Shown here: positions 18,535 to 27,118 of the stretch, piece after piece | Numbering within the stretch: the stretch's first letter is position 1 | Layout of the letters: each line of letters begins with the position of its first letter | Origin: Halobacillus halophilus | Lineage (GTDB): Bacteria; Bacillota; Bacilli; Bacillales; Halobacillaceae | Assembly (NCBI RefSeq): GCF_020171985.1 | Contig: NZ_JAIVAL010000003.1 | Location: 280,919-344,918, forward strand | DNA length: 64,000 nt | Direction of reading: 5' to 3' | Made by a program: the position numbers and the translations under genes | The notes under the pieces: model-generated | The model's input: only the letters and a program-made list of their open reading frames with translations | Databases searched by the model: none | What the model was told of the DNA's origin: nothing

Positions 18535-19240
18535 AATTTCCGTAATAATAATAGTAATTACTGTCTTTAACATCCATATCATTTAACACGACACCAAGAA
18601 TATTAGCTCTTGATTGTTCAAGCTGTTCTTTTGCTTTACCAGCTGCTTCCTGCTCGGTCTGCTTACTGCGAACAACCAGTAACGCGCCATCTACAAACTT
18701 AGATAATACTTGCGAATCAGCAACCGCTAGTACAGGCGGCGTATCGAAGATGATCATATCATAGTGTTTTTTAGCTTCCTCAATTAACTTCTCCATCATT
18801 GTTGAACCCAGCAACTCAGAAGGGTTCGGAGGAATCGGTCCGGATGGAAGAAGATCCAGGTTCTCTACACGGCTTTCTTTTGCTAGTTCTTTCAGAGAAC
18901 GATTCCTTACTAAATAATTACTTAACCCTGAAGTATTATCGGCACGGAAAGTGTAGTGCACGGTAGGCTTACGAAGGTCGGCATCGACCAGCAGCACTTT
19001 CTTACCTTGCTGAGCAAACACTACAGCTACGTTAGCCGTGGTTAAGGACTTCCCTTCCGAAGGCCCGGCTGACGTAACAATCATGGTTTCTAGCTCTTTA
19101 TCAACAGAGGCAAATTGTAAATTCGTACGGATCGTCCGGTATTGCTCGGCAATCGGTGATTTAGGATTGTCATTTGCAATAATGCTTCGGACTGACGTTT
19201 GTTGATTCTTTTTCTTCATACTAAGCGCCAATAGATTCAC
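18533..19240 (-). CDS. bacterial tyrosine kinase CpsD/YwqD-like
   Basis: This 235-residue cytoplasmic BY-kinase has Walker A GPSEGKSLTTANVA, Walker A' VLLVDADLRKP and Walker B MIIFDTPPVLAVADS, and ends in a tyrosine cluster (DSNYYYYYGN) that is the autophosphorylation site. It needs the C-terminal segment of the CpsC adaptor for activity, and its phosphorylation state sets polymer length and output. It overlaps cpsC by 20 bases; the GTG at 19240 follows AAAGGTGAGGA. This is the split kinase/adaptor arrangement of Firmicutes. Confidence 0.93.
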   Translation of the reverse strand: MNLLALSMKKKNQQTSVRSIIANDNPKSPIAEQYRTIRTNLQFASVDKELETMIVTSAGPSEGKSLTTANVAVVFAQQGKKVLLVDADLRKPTVHYTFRADNTSGLSNYLVRNRSLKELAKESRVENLDLLPSGPIPPNPSELLGSTMMEKLIEEAKKHYDMIIFDTPPVLAVADSQVLSKFVDGALLVVRSKQTEQEAAGKAKEQLEQSRANILGVVLNDMDVKDSNYYYYYGN

Positions 19241-19979
19241 TCCTCACCTTTGTGTCTTCGGTCTTTTTTCTGGTAGGACGACGCTCCGGCAAATCTTGTT
19301 CCGTAATAGTCGACACAACCCCCATAACTGGAAGGTCGAGATGGCTTTCTATATCTTCTTCGGATTTAAGTGTATTATCCAAATACTCCAGTAAGAAGGC
19401 TAGTCCCACTCCTACCATTAATCCAACAACTATAGCAATGGCAATATTCAATAAAGGTTGAGGACTTACTTGAGTCGGTGTTGAACCAACGGCTGCTTCA
19501 GATAGAACATTGACGTTATCTACATTCATTAATTGAGGGATATCCTCTTTAAATACCTGCACAGTAGTATTGGCTATGGCTGCAGCCTGCTGTGGGTCTT
19601 CATCCGTTGCCACAACGTTAACAACCTGGGATTGTTCAGCGTTGGAAACTTGAATCTTATCTGATAGAGTAGCCGAAGTCATGTCTAACCCTAACTCTTC
19701 TACAACCTGATCTAAGATGCGTGGACTTTTAATAATTACGTTATATGTATTTATTAAGTCTATATTTGTTTGTAATTCATTACCTTCATAAATATTGTCT
19801 TGCGACTGCGATTGAGATTGGTTGACGATAAATTGAGAAGAAGCTTCATAAGACGGTGTTAATACAAAGAAGGTGACTAAAGCACTAATAATGGCCGCTC
19901 CAGCAGCAAGACCAATAATAAGTAAAAGACGTTTTTTAAGAACCTCAAATATTTCCTTAAGGGATATTGTTTCTTCCAT
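19221..19979 (-). CDS. Wzz-type chain-length regulator / kinase activator CpsC/YwqC-like
   Basis: The 252 residues have a first membrane helix at about 18-40 (LLLIIGLAAGAAIISALVTF), an extracellular coiled region, the family's Pro-rich PTQVSPQPLLNIAIAI motif and a second helix at about 177-197, then a cytoplasmic tail that would activate CpsD. It is the first gene of the polysaccharide locus, preceded by GGAGG and by a TATAAT promoter with a palindrome. Known relatives control chain length in Wzx/Wzy systems. Confidence 0.92.
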   Translation of the reverse strand: MEETISLKEIFEVLKKRLLLIIGLAAGAAIISALVTFFVLTPSYEASSQFIVNQSQSQSQDNIYEGNELQTNIDLINTYNVIIKSPRILDQVVEELGLDMTSATLSDKIQVSNAEQSQVVNVVATDEDPQQAAAIANTTVQVFKEDIPQLMNVDNVNVLSEAAVGSTPTQVSPQPLLNIAIAIVVGLMVGVGLAFLLEYLDNTLKSEEDIESHLDLPVMGVVSTITEQDLPERRPTRKKTEDTKVRSESIGA

Positions 19980-20021
19980 TACTAAACCTCCAGATATTGT
20001 CGAATTTCAAAACATAGAGTC

Positions 20022-20062
20022 ATTATATCATAGATAAATATGGGAACGAGTGCACACTTGTT
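20022..20062 (-). promoter_or_regulatory. cpsC promoter with overlapping palindrome
   Basis: On the minus strand TGATATAAT is an extended -10 (TATAAT at 20022-20027) about 43 bases before the cpsC start. The position expected for -35 has a poor match, but a near-palindrome, AACGAGTGCACACTTGTT (20045-20062), covers it. That layout suits a regulator-controlled promoter. The regulator is unknown. Confidence 0.5.
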
Positions 20063-20632
20063 AATTTTTCAAATAGTTTACAATCACAAGACTAAAGTCT
20101 GAGGACTGAATGCACAAAAATCCATAACATAGTTTATATCGACACAATAACCCCATCATTAAATAGATCAAAAGACATGATTATATCCCAGTAATATCCT
20201 GTCTTTTGATCTATTTTTTAATGTTATTTAAATTATAATCTAGTTCCTAAATAATAATGCCATAATCAAGAGAAGTAGTAAATAACACTATCTATCCATT
20301 GAATAATTTAAATTTGTTACCTGAAATACGCTTCACTGTCGAAGTCAATACAGAGATTATTTTCTTAAATCTCTACTATCTCTATTAAATTTTAATTTAT
20401 TCCTAAATTACGTGTTTATTCTCTCGATCTATTCCATACTTATTGTTGTTACACCAAAGGAAAGCACAAGATAAATGAAATAAATTTCCATAATATGTAA
20501 GGTATTTCGCAGTCAATTTTATAAAAATTCCACACTTTTGTAACCAATGAGTAAATTTCATAGAAGGTGGAACCTAGTAAAACCGCGCCCCTTACCCATT
20601 TTTCTACTCTCGCAAACCCTCTGTCATTTAAT
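20063..20632. other. AT-rich intergenic stretch between divergent cpsC and NlpC/P60 genes
   Basis: No supported gene is seen. Apart from the 17-bp inverted repeat at 20161-20216, the stretch is low-GC sequence with no recognisable coding or RNA family signal. Upstream control regions for both flanking genes probably lie here. Confidence 0.5.
20161..20216 (+). repeat. perfect 17-bp inverted repeat, terminator-like on the plus strand
   Basis: AAATAGATCAAAAGACA at 20161-20177 is matched exactly by its reverse complement at 20200-20216, with a 22-base loop. On the plus strand a T-run (TATTTTTTA) closes it. No plus-strand gene ends just before it, so it may end a small RNA or be a remnant of a mobile element. 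Confidence 0.6.
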
Positions 20633-20649
20633 TGTTACACAACTGTAAA
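20633..20649 (+). promoter_or_regulatory. WalR (YycF) box upstream of the NlpC/P60-SLH gene
   Basis: TGTTAC-ACAAC-TGTAAA is an exact match to the WalR consensus TGTWAH-N5-TGTWAH. It lies 78 bases before the start of a predicted D,L-endopeptidase, the class of gene WalR controls in B. subtilis (lytE, cwlO). Confidence 0.55.
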
Positions 20650-20726
20650 TTCATGACGTAAATTGTTGTGATACATTAGAAAAGGATTAAGAGAGACGAA
20701 AAAAATTTCAGGGGGATTAATAATTT

Positions 20727-21704
20727 ATGAAGAAAGCTCTTATGTCGTTGCTCGCATTTTCTATGGTTTTTCTACTGTTCGTACCTAACTCTTTTGCTGG
20801 CTCAAGAATTGGGAACCAAATAGTAGATCTAGCATTTAAGTATGACTATGCACCCTATGTTTGGGGCGGTACTTCTACAAGCGGATTTGATTGTTCAGGT
20901 TATACGCAGTATGTATATGATAAGGCAGGCATTGATTTACCTCGTACATCCAGATCACAGTATGGCGAAGGAGATTATGTAAGTCGATCGAACTTGCAGC
21001 CTGGCGATCTAGTATTCTTCGGAAATCCGGTATGGCACGTAGGGATATACATAGGAAATAACAAAATGATTTCTGCTGAAAATCCGAGTGACGACATAAC
21101 CGTAGCTTCTCTTACTGGTTACTGGGACCGTAACTACCGCGGCGCTAAGCGTGTAGCTGATGTCGGCGTATCCAGCTCTTCACTTCCAACTGGAAGCTAT
21201 CACGATCTTGACAGCGACCACTGGTCTGCAGATGCTGTAAGTTCACTAAGTAAACAGGGAATTATTGATGGGTATGACGGAGATCTATTCAAGCCAAAAA
21301 ACGATGTAACACGTGCGGAAGCTGCTAAAATGCTTGCCGATGCGCTTGATTTAGACAATGGTTCAGGCTCAAGCTTTAATGATGTATCTTCTTCCCACTG
21401 GGCTTCTGACTATATTGAAGCTGCTGCCGATGAAGGCTATCTATCAGGCTATGAAGATGGTAGTTTCAAACCTAGCCAATCGATTACTCGTGCAGAAATT
21501 GCATCGATCTTTGCTAGAGCATTTGATTTAAACTCTTATGGAAGCAACCCTTTCTCTGATGTCTCAAGCAGTCACTGGGCGTATGACGATATTAAAGCTC
21601 TTAATGCCAATGATATTACTGAGGGTTATGAAGATGGAACATTCCGAGTAAACAACGAAGCTACTCGTAGTGAGTTCGCAGTATTCTTATACCGCGCTCT
21701 ATAA
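20727..21704 (+). CDS. secreted NlpC/P60 endopeptidase with three SLH domains
   Basis: This 325-residue cell-wall hydrolase has a signal peptide at residues 1-24 (cleavage near NSFA-GS). An NlpC/P60 domain spans about 27-148 with the catalytic Cys56 in FDCSGY and His104 in WHVGIY; the third polar residue is not clear (SAEN at the usual place). Three SLH repeats fill about 155-325 (GIIDGYDGDLFKP, GYLSGYEDGSFKP, GYEDGTFRV, each followed by a TRAE/TRSE motif). It should cut peptidoglycan stem peptides while held on the pyruvylated wall polymer. A WalR box and a GGGGG ribosome site lie upstream, and a strong terminator follows. Confidence 0.92.
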   Translation: MKKALMSLLAFSMVFLLFVPNSFAGSRIGNQIVDLAFKYDYAPYVWGGTSTSGFDCSGYTQYVYDKAGIDLPRTSRSQYGEGDYVSRSNLQPGDLVFFGNPVWHVGIYIGNNKMISAENPSDDITVASLTGYWDRNYRGAKRVADVGVSSSSLPTGSYHDLDSDHWSADAVSSLSKQGIIDGYDGDLFKPKNDVTRAEAAKMLADALDLDNGSGSSFNDVSSSHWASDYIEAAADEGYLSGYEDGSFKPSQSITRAEIASIFARAFDLNSYGSNPFSDVSSSHWAYDDIKALNANDITEGYEDGTFRVNNEATRSEFAVFLYRAL

Positions 21705-21716
21705 GTTTTTAAACAT

Positions 21717-21758
21717 AAAAAAGCCTTTTTTCCTGAAAATAGGAAAAAAGGCTTTTTT
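21717..21758 (+). terminator. Rho-independent terminator, NlpC/P60-SLH gene
   Basis: AAAAAAGCCTTTTTTCCT pairs with AGGAAAAAAGGCTTTTTT around a six-base loop, ending in T on both strands, so it is probably bidirectional. Confidence 0.85.
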
Positions 21759-21877
21759 ATATTCTTATGATAGCTTACTCTTCTCTTAAACTTATACCTA
21801 GTTTCTTCTATTATATAGCGCGTTGTTTTGTCTATACTTTCTCTCCTTCTGTACCTGGTCTTTTCTGTGATCCTACT

Positions 21878-22111
21878 TTAAGACTGCTCACGGTTTCGAC
21901 GAGACTCCACCTTCCCTAAAATTAGAAGACCTATCCATAATACTACTCCCACACCCAGCGAATAAATTATTCCCGTAATAAGGTTGTTCGACGTAATGTA
22001 TGTATGGATAATTCCCGTAATATAGTTCTCAAGCATTGTCCAGCTCACAATAACAACCAAAAATAGTATTGTTCTTGTAACTGGCAATCCTCCGTCTTCT
22101 CTTTTCTTCAT
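21878..22111 (-). CDS. small membrane protein of unknown function
   Basis: The 77 residues contain two hydrophobic segments (about 13-32 and 44-65), a charged N-terminus (KKREDGG) and a basic tail (ESRRNREQS). A GGGGG ribosome site sits eight bases before the ATG. I do not recognise a family. It lies alone between the NlpC/P60 gene and the large subtilase gene, on the opposite strand to the former. It is probably real, judged from the ribosome site and topology. Confidence 0.55.
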   Translation of the reverse strand: MKKREDGGLPVTRTILFLVVIVSWTMLENYITGIIHTYITSNNLITGIIYSLGVGVVLWIGLLILGKVESRRNREQS

Positions 22112-22450
22112 ATAACTTGCCCCCTAAATGCAATTCTTCTCACGACTACTTTTTATATAAGAAGAAACTCGTCCTACAGTAATCAGTTTCCTTGTCTAGT
22201 TTATAGACTAACCCCCGTTTCTGTAAGAATCAGTTTCACTCTGGACAACGTGAGGTCTTTCATCTACGACAAAGCCGTAGCCTTCTTAATCAAACTTTCT
22301 CTTTATGAAACTACCAAGCTAATTTTAAACAGCCCTCAAAGTCTTTTCCTGCTTATGACGCGAGCGTCTGGGCGATGCAGCTGGCCGAATCTTCCGCCGG
22401 AGGACCTCCTGCACTACCTTAGTCAACTACAGAGTTCAACAAAATCAAAA
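22112..22450. other. intergenic stretch, no supported gene
   Basis: No convincing gene is seen. A short GC-rich patch at about 22355-22415 stands out from AT-rich surroundings. Open frames across it lack ribosome sites and resemble no family I know. Confidence 0.4.
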
Positions 22451-22484
22451 AAACAGCTGAGACTCATGTAAGCCTCAGCTGTTT
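22451..22484 (-). terminator. Rho-independent terminator of the large subtilase gene
   Basis: AAACAGCTGAG pairs with CTCAGCTGTTT. On the minus strand it is followed by TTTTTTTGATTTT. Confidence 0.85.
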
Positions 22485-22496
22485 CTTCTTTCTTAC

Positions 22497-25400
22497 TTAG
22501 TTAATGAAACGATCATCCTCAGCTTTAGCAAGGAACATCGCAAATTCAGCACGAGTCGTGTCACGGTCCAGCTTGAACGTTCCATCCGGGTAACCGATGG
22601 AAATCTTATTAGCTGCCAGCGTATTGATGTAATCATACGCCCAGTGATCAAGAGGCACGTCACTGAATCCATCGTCGGTGCTGCCTTTCAGGTCATAAGC
22701 ATCGACAAGGATTTTCGCCATTTCAGAACGCTTCAGGCTGGCTTTCGGATTGAAGTTTCCGTTTGGAGACCCAACCATAATGCCGCTTTCTGCAATCGCT
22801 GCGATATCAGCATAGCCGTAATCGCCTTTCTTCACATCATTGAATCCTGGGTCTTCCACATTGTCCGTGTCCAGATCAAGGATACGAACGATCATTTTCG
22901 CTGCGTTCACACGGGAGATATCGTCATTGGTTCCAAAATCACCATTTGGATAACCAAGGATGACTCCGCCCACGCTCAGTTTCTGAATCACTTCTTCTGC
23001 CCAGTAATCTTCTGGAATATCATTGAAGGATTTAGCCTCTTTATCAGATTGATAGATAGTGATGTGCTTGGTCGTTGTATTTCCGCCTAAGTCCACCAGC
23101 TTGATCTCGAAAGAGTTTTTACCTTCTTCCAGATTGACTGTTTCGTTGATCGTTTCTTCAATAGATCTCATTTCATATGGTTCTTTAAATACGTTCTTAT
23201 AAACTTCGCTTCCATCTACATAGAGACGAAGGTCGTCAAAGTTATCTTTCACATTCATTTCAAGATCCGCTTCCCCTTGATCGGTTGTATGCGGTCCATC
23301 AATGTTTAGAACTGGTTTCGTGGAATCTAACAAGAACCTTCTAATGAAGGAAATGTCGTTGCCACTGTCATCTACCGCTTTAAATTCAATTTCTTTGAAT
23401 CCATCTTTCTTGAAGCTGATGGTTTCGCTGAAGTTGTATCGCTGATTCTTTTTATCCCAGTCTAATTCGGCTTCTTTTCCGTTAATGGTCAGGCTTTCCA
23501 CCTGAGAATCGTCTTTTACATAACCGGTTACTTCTACTTCTTTATTGTTGGTTACGCTCAATGCTTCTGGCGTAAGGGCTGTGACGGCTGGAACCGTTCC
23601 ATCCTCTTCTTCCATCGCATTGTCAGAAGTCGTGTTGCCTGCATAGTCATGAGCGACAACTTTTACATTATTAGCTTCGTCTGGATTCTTAACGGTATAA
23701 GAATCAGCGTCCGCTCCAAGAGATTTCTCAGAAACTAGTTTACCGTTCACGAGAACGTCAAAGTGAGACAATCCCGTATCTTCATCAAAAGCATCCCAGT
23801 TGATCTGGCCGCTCTCCTGATCGTACGTTACTTCAAGAGAAGGATCTTCCGTGTCCACTTGAACTGGAATTTTCACCGATTGCCATTCGGCATCCGGGAA
23901 GTCCACTTTTGATTTGATTTCGTAATAGTACTGACCGTCTTCCACCACTTCGCCTTTCACTTTACCATCCCAGGCAGCCTGGAAGAAGGTGTTGGTCAGT
24001 GGGCCGGCACCGCCGTCAAAATAGTTCTTGCGAATGCCATCCTGCGTGCGGATGGTGCGCAGCTCATTCTTGTCTTCATCAAGTATATTAAACTCAACTT
24101 CCTTCGCATTTCTTAAGAAAGAAACGTCTGGAATAACACTTTCAAAGGAGTCATCTCCATCTGGTGAGAATCCTACATTATCTTCAGAACCAGTCAGCAC
24201 TTCATCTTCCCCTAGTAGTGGATCGACACCAACTAGCTGGTATCCATCACCATCTGGAGTAATAAGCGCCGTCAGGCTGTAGAACGGCTCACCTTCTGCA
24301 TCGTAGATCGTGTCATCCACAATCGGTGCTTCATCCCATTCGCCGTTAAAGCCAACATATGGCACGGCAAGTTCTGGGTTGGAGTCGTTAGGATCCTTCA
24401 GTTTAATAAATCCTTCTACAAAATGACCATTTTCAAATACTTCATCTAGCTGATCACCATAAAGAGAGGTAACAGCATTGGAAAGATCAATCGTTACATT
24501 AAGCTCAACAGTCGAACCTGCTGGTACTACGACTTGATAGTCATCCCCTGACTGCGCTCCATTTGGAGAAGAAATATCAATTGGGAATTCACCGTCGTAG
24601 AACGGTCCTCCTTCAAGAGTATCTTCTTTAAGAATGGCCTGAGTCTGGACTGTATTCTGGCCATTTAATGCAAGGTCTGTCTGGACGGTACCTTCGACAT
24701 TGTACGCTGCATTTTCATCACTTACGTTTTCAAGTTCAAGCGTAAAGGATTTCTTCGTGTCCATTTCCTTAAGAGCAACTTTACCCAATCCGGAATCTTT
24801 CTCCGTTACGACAACTGGCGTCTCCATAGCAGCATGAAGATCCATAAGTCCTGCACCTTGACGGCGTGGAGAATAATCTAGATTCAGGTCATAATCGGTG
24901 TTGAAATTCCCCTGATCTTCTTGAGGAACGGAAGTGTTCATAAGAATGTTTTTCGCCATTTCCACCCGATTGTTGCCTTCAAGTGAAAATTCTTTGTCAA
25001 CACGCTGCATGACAAGCGCTGATCCGCCGGCTACGTGTGGTGCAGCCATGGATGTACCGCTCTTCATGCCGTAATCGTCATCCTGGAGGGTTGATAGGAT
25101 ATTTCCGCCTGGTGCCGTAATTTCTGGTTTGAAATTAAGGTTAGGCGTTACACCCCAGGAAGAGAAATTGGAAATCTGACCCGCTGATGGGCTTTTCGCT
25201 ACGACTTCTTCTCCCATGAAAGCAATCTCCAGATTCTTGCCTTCATCTAAATAACCTTTCAGCTCAAGCCCTGTTGATTTTAGGATACCTAGCTGAGGGA
25301 TGTTAATTTCATCACTAGAAGCCATGCTGATGTAGCCGGATACGTTATTGTAAATAATAACGCCCACTGCACCCTCTTCTTGAGCATTCAACGTTTTATC

Positions 25401-26831
25401 TACAAAAGCAGTTTGACCGCGGCTGATTAAAGCGATTTTCCCTTCGAGGTCCACCCCTTCAAAATCATTGGCATCCGGGTTCTCTGAAGAATCTCCCGGC
25501 TTTCTTCCAAGTCCGGCGTCCACTACTTCGTAATAGTCCTCACCCAATGTTTGAGGAGATACGCTGCTTGCCGATAGGAACGGAACGGATTCTTTCGCTT
25601 CTCCATCTACACGTGTGTTAAATCCTTCAAGCTCCAGGTATTCATTTTCAAATGAAGCGACCTGAAGGGATTCTGTAGCAAGTCCAGGTGCACCGACAAG
25701 CCCGATGTCCGGGTTCGAAGCAAATGGATTTCCTGCACCAGTACCAAAACGATCGGAGTTACCGGCAGAAATCGCCATCATTACACCGTTATCTACGGCA
25801 CGTTTGATCGCTTTCTGTTCTGGTTCATCTGGTTCTACAAAGCTTGCTGTGGAACCAAGACTCATATTAATGACGTCTGCACCAAGCAGAATCGCGTCAT
25901 CGATAGCTTTAATGTAGATATCACTATAGGTTGAAGGCATTTCCGGGTCGTTACCGAATACTTTCAGCCCTAAGAGCTGCGCTTCCGGAGCTACGCCCAT
26001 TAATCCGCCTTCTGCTTCATTTCCGTTTGCTCCAACAATACCGGATACGTGCATGCCGTGTTCACTTGCACCTGGACCTAGATCCAGTACAGTATTGTTC
26101 TCGTCCGCATAGTTGCGGCCAAACGGTACTTTCTCTGTGAAGTATTTCCCTTTCAGTGCGCCTTCGCCTGTAAGGTCTGACACATCGTCCTCACTGATTT
26201 CGGTTTCTGTCCCTTCACTCAGCACCATGTCCTGGTGATCCGGGTCAATTCCTGTGTCGATGACGCCGACGGTCATACCTTCGCCTTTATACCCGTATTC
26301 TTCCCAGGTTTTTTGGGCTTTGACCAGTTCTTTACTATACAATAAGTCTGGTTCTTCTGTTTCCGGACGCTCGTATTCATGACTGATATGTACGTCTTTT
26401 ACCTCCGAAAGATCCTCAATTAATTCGATCGAACGGTATTCAACACTTCCGCTGAATCCATTCACCACTGTCGTGAAGCTTTCTTTATAATCCATTGGTA
26501 CAGAACTATTGGCAATGGATTTCTTCACGGCTTCCTGCTTCTGCAGGGCGTCCTTCTGGAGTTTCTCTTTTTCATCTTTCGATAGACTCTGATAGTTACT
26601 CGTTGATTCTATGGTTGGTTTTCCTTCTAATTCAACAATGACGCGGACTTTTTCTTTGGGATCATATTCCTTGTCCGGATTGACTTCTTTGGCTTTGTGT
26701 TCTTCCACCGTGACCTTGTCCGGCTTATCCAGATTCTGCTCTGAATTCGATAATCCATTGGCTGCGAACACCGAGTTTGAAAAAGCGAGCAGGAAGATAA
26801 AGAATAAAATTAAACTCTTCTTCACGTTCAA
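22497..26831 (-). CDS. Vpr-like subtilisin (S8) protease with PA insert and three SLH domains
   Basis: This cell-surface serine protease has about 1444 residues. The frame is open to 26912, but the TTG at 26831 follows AAGGAGG by eight bases and directly starts a signal peptide (VKKSLILFFIFLLAFSNSVFA). Next come an I9-type propeptide, then the S8 domain with Asp192 (VGVIDTG), His258 (EHGMHVSG) and Ser594 (SGTSMAAPH). A PA-like insert lies at about 420-540 (ISRGQTAFVDKTLNAQEEGA). Fn3/Ig-like modules follow, and three SLH repeats end the protein (ILGYPNGDFGT, IMVGSPNGNFNP, ISIGYPDGTFKL). Vpr-like enzymes process extracellular proteins. It is monocistronic, with its own terminator. Confidence 0.92.
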   Translation of the reverse strand: MNVKKSLILFFIFLLAFSNSVFAANGLSNSEQNLDKPDKVTVEEHKAKEVNPDKEYDPKEKVRVIVELEGKPTIESTSNYQSLSKDEKEKLQKDALQKQEAVKKSIANSSVPMDYKESFTTVVNGFSGSVEYRSIELIEDLSEVKDVHISHEYERPETEEPDLLYSKELVKAQKTWEEYGYKGEGMTVGVIDTGIDPDHQDMVLSEGTETEISEDDVSDLTGEGALKGKYFTEKVPFGRNYADENNTVLDLGPGASEHGMHVSGIVGANGNEAEGGLMGVAPEAQLLGLKVFGNDPEMPSTYSDIYIKAIDDAILLGADVINMSLGSTASFVEPDEPEQKAIKRAVDNGVMMAISAGNSDRFGTGAGNPFASNPDIGLVGAPGLATESLQVASFENEYLELEGFNTRVDGEAKESVPFLSASSVSPQTLGEDYYEVVDAGLGRKPGDSSENPDANDFEGVDLEGKIALISRGQTAFVDKTLNAQEEGAVGVIIYNNVSGYISMASSDEINIPQLGILKSTGLELKGYLDEGKNLEIAFMGEEVVAKSPSAGQISNFSSWGVTPNLNFKPEITAPGGNILSTLQDDDYGMKSGTSMAAPHVAGGSALVMQRVDKEFSLEGNNRVEMAKNILMNTSVPQEDQGNFNTDYDLNLDYSPRRQGAGLMDLHAAMETPVVVTEKDSGLGKVALKEMDTKKSFTLELENVSDENAAYNVEGTVQTDLALNGQNTVQTQAILKEDTLEGGPFYDGEFPIDISSPNGAQSGDDYQVVVPAGSTVELNVTIDLSNAVTSLYGDQLDEVFENGHFVEGFIKLKDPNDSNPELAVPYVGFNGEWDEAPIVDDTIYDAEGEPFYSLTALITPDGDGYQLVGVDPLLGEDEVLTGSEDNVGFSPDGDDSFESVIPDVSFLRNAKEVEFNILDEDKNELRTIRTQDGIRKNYFDGGAGPLTNTFFQAAWDGKVKGEVVEDGQYYYEIKSKVDFPDAEWQSVKIPVQVDTEDPSLEVTYDQESGQINWDAFDEDTGLSHFDVLVNGKLVSEKSLGADADSYTVKNPDEANNVKVVAHDYAGNTTSDNAMEEEDGTVPAVTALTPEALSVTNNKEVEVTGYVKDDSQVESLTINGKEAELDWDKKNQRYNFSETISFKKDGFKEIEFKAVDDSGNDISFIRRFLLDSTKPVLNIDGPHTTDQGEADLEMNVKDNFDDLRLYVDGSEVYKNVFKEPYEMRSIEETINETVNLEEGKNSFEIKLVDLGGNTTTKHITIYQSDKEAKSFNDIPEDYWAEEVIQKLSVGGVILGYPNGDFGTNDDISRVNAAKMIVRILDLDTDNVEDPGFNDVKKGDYGYADIAAIAESGIMVGSPNGNFNPKASLKRSEMAKILVDAYDLKGSTDDGFSDVPLDHWAYDYINTLAANKISIGYPDGTFKLDRDTTRAEFAMFLAKAEDDRFIN

Positions 26832-27118
26832 ATGGTTGTCCTCCTTATTTTTTCTATCAAATTCCCTAAAACTTCCCTCCTTTCTATTTTTTACATCCTT
26901 AAGTATATTCAAATATTCATAAAATTACAAATTGTAACATTCAGGACGTTGTCCTCACCCAGTGGAAAATATTATCTATTGAAAGGATTTTCATAGTCCG
27001 AAAATACTAGGTAAACACGCCGATAGTCTGTTTCCAAAACTTAACGTAAATCGTGTAGAAATGACAGGACTTACCATGGTAAAGTAAAGGATAACTACAT
27101 AACCAAGGAGCATCCACC

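Noticed and set aside
22250..22471. Plus-strand 73-codon open frame
   Set aside because: No ribosome site; it runs into the terminator of the opposing gene and has a non-protein-like composition.
26920..26945. WalR-like TGTTAC...TGTAAT before the Vpr-like protease
   Set aside because: The spacer is four bases instead of five and the position relative to a promoter is unclear.
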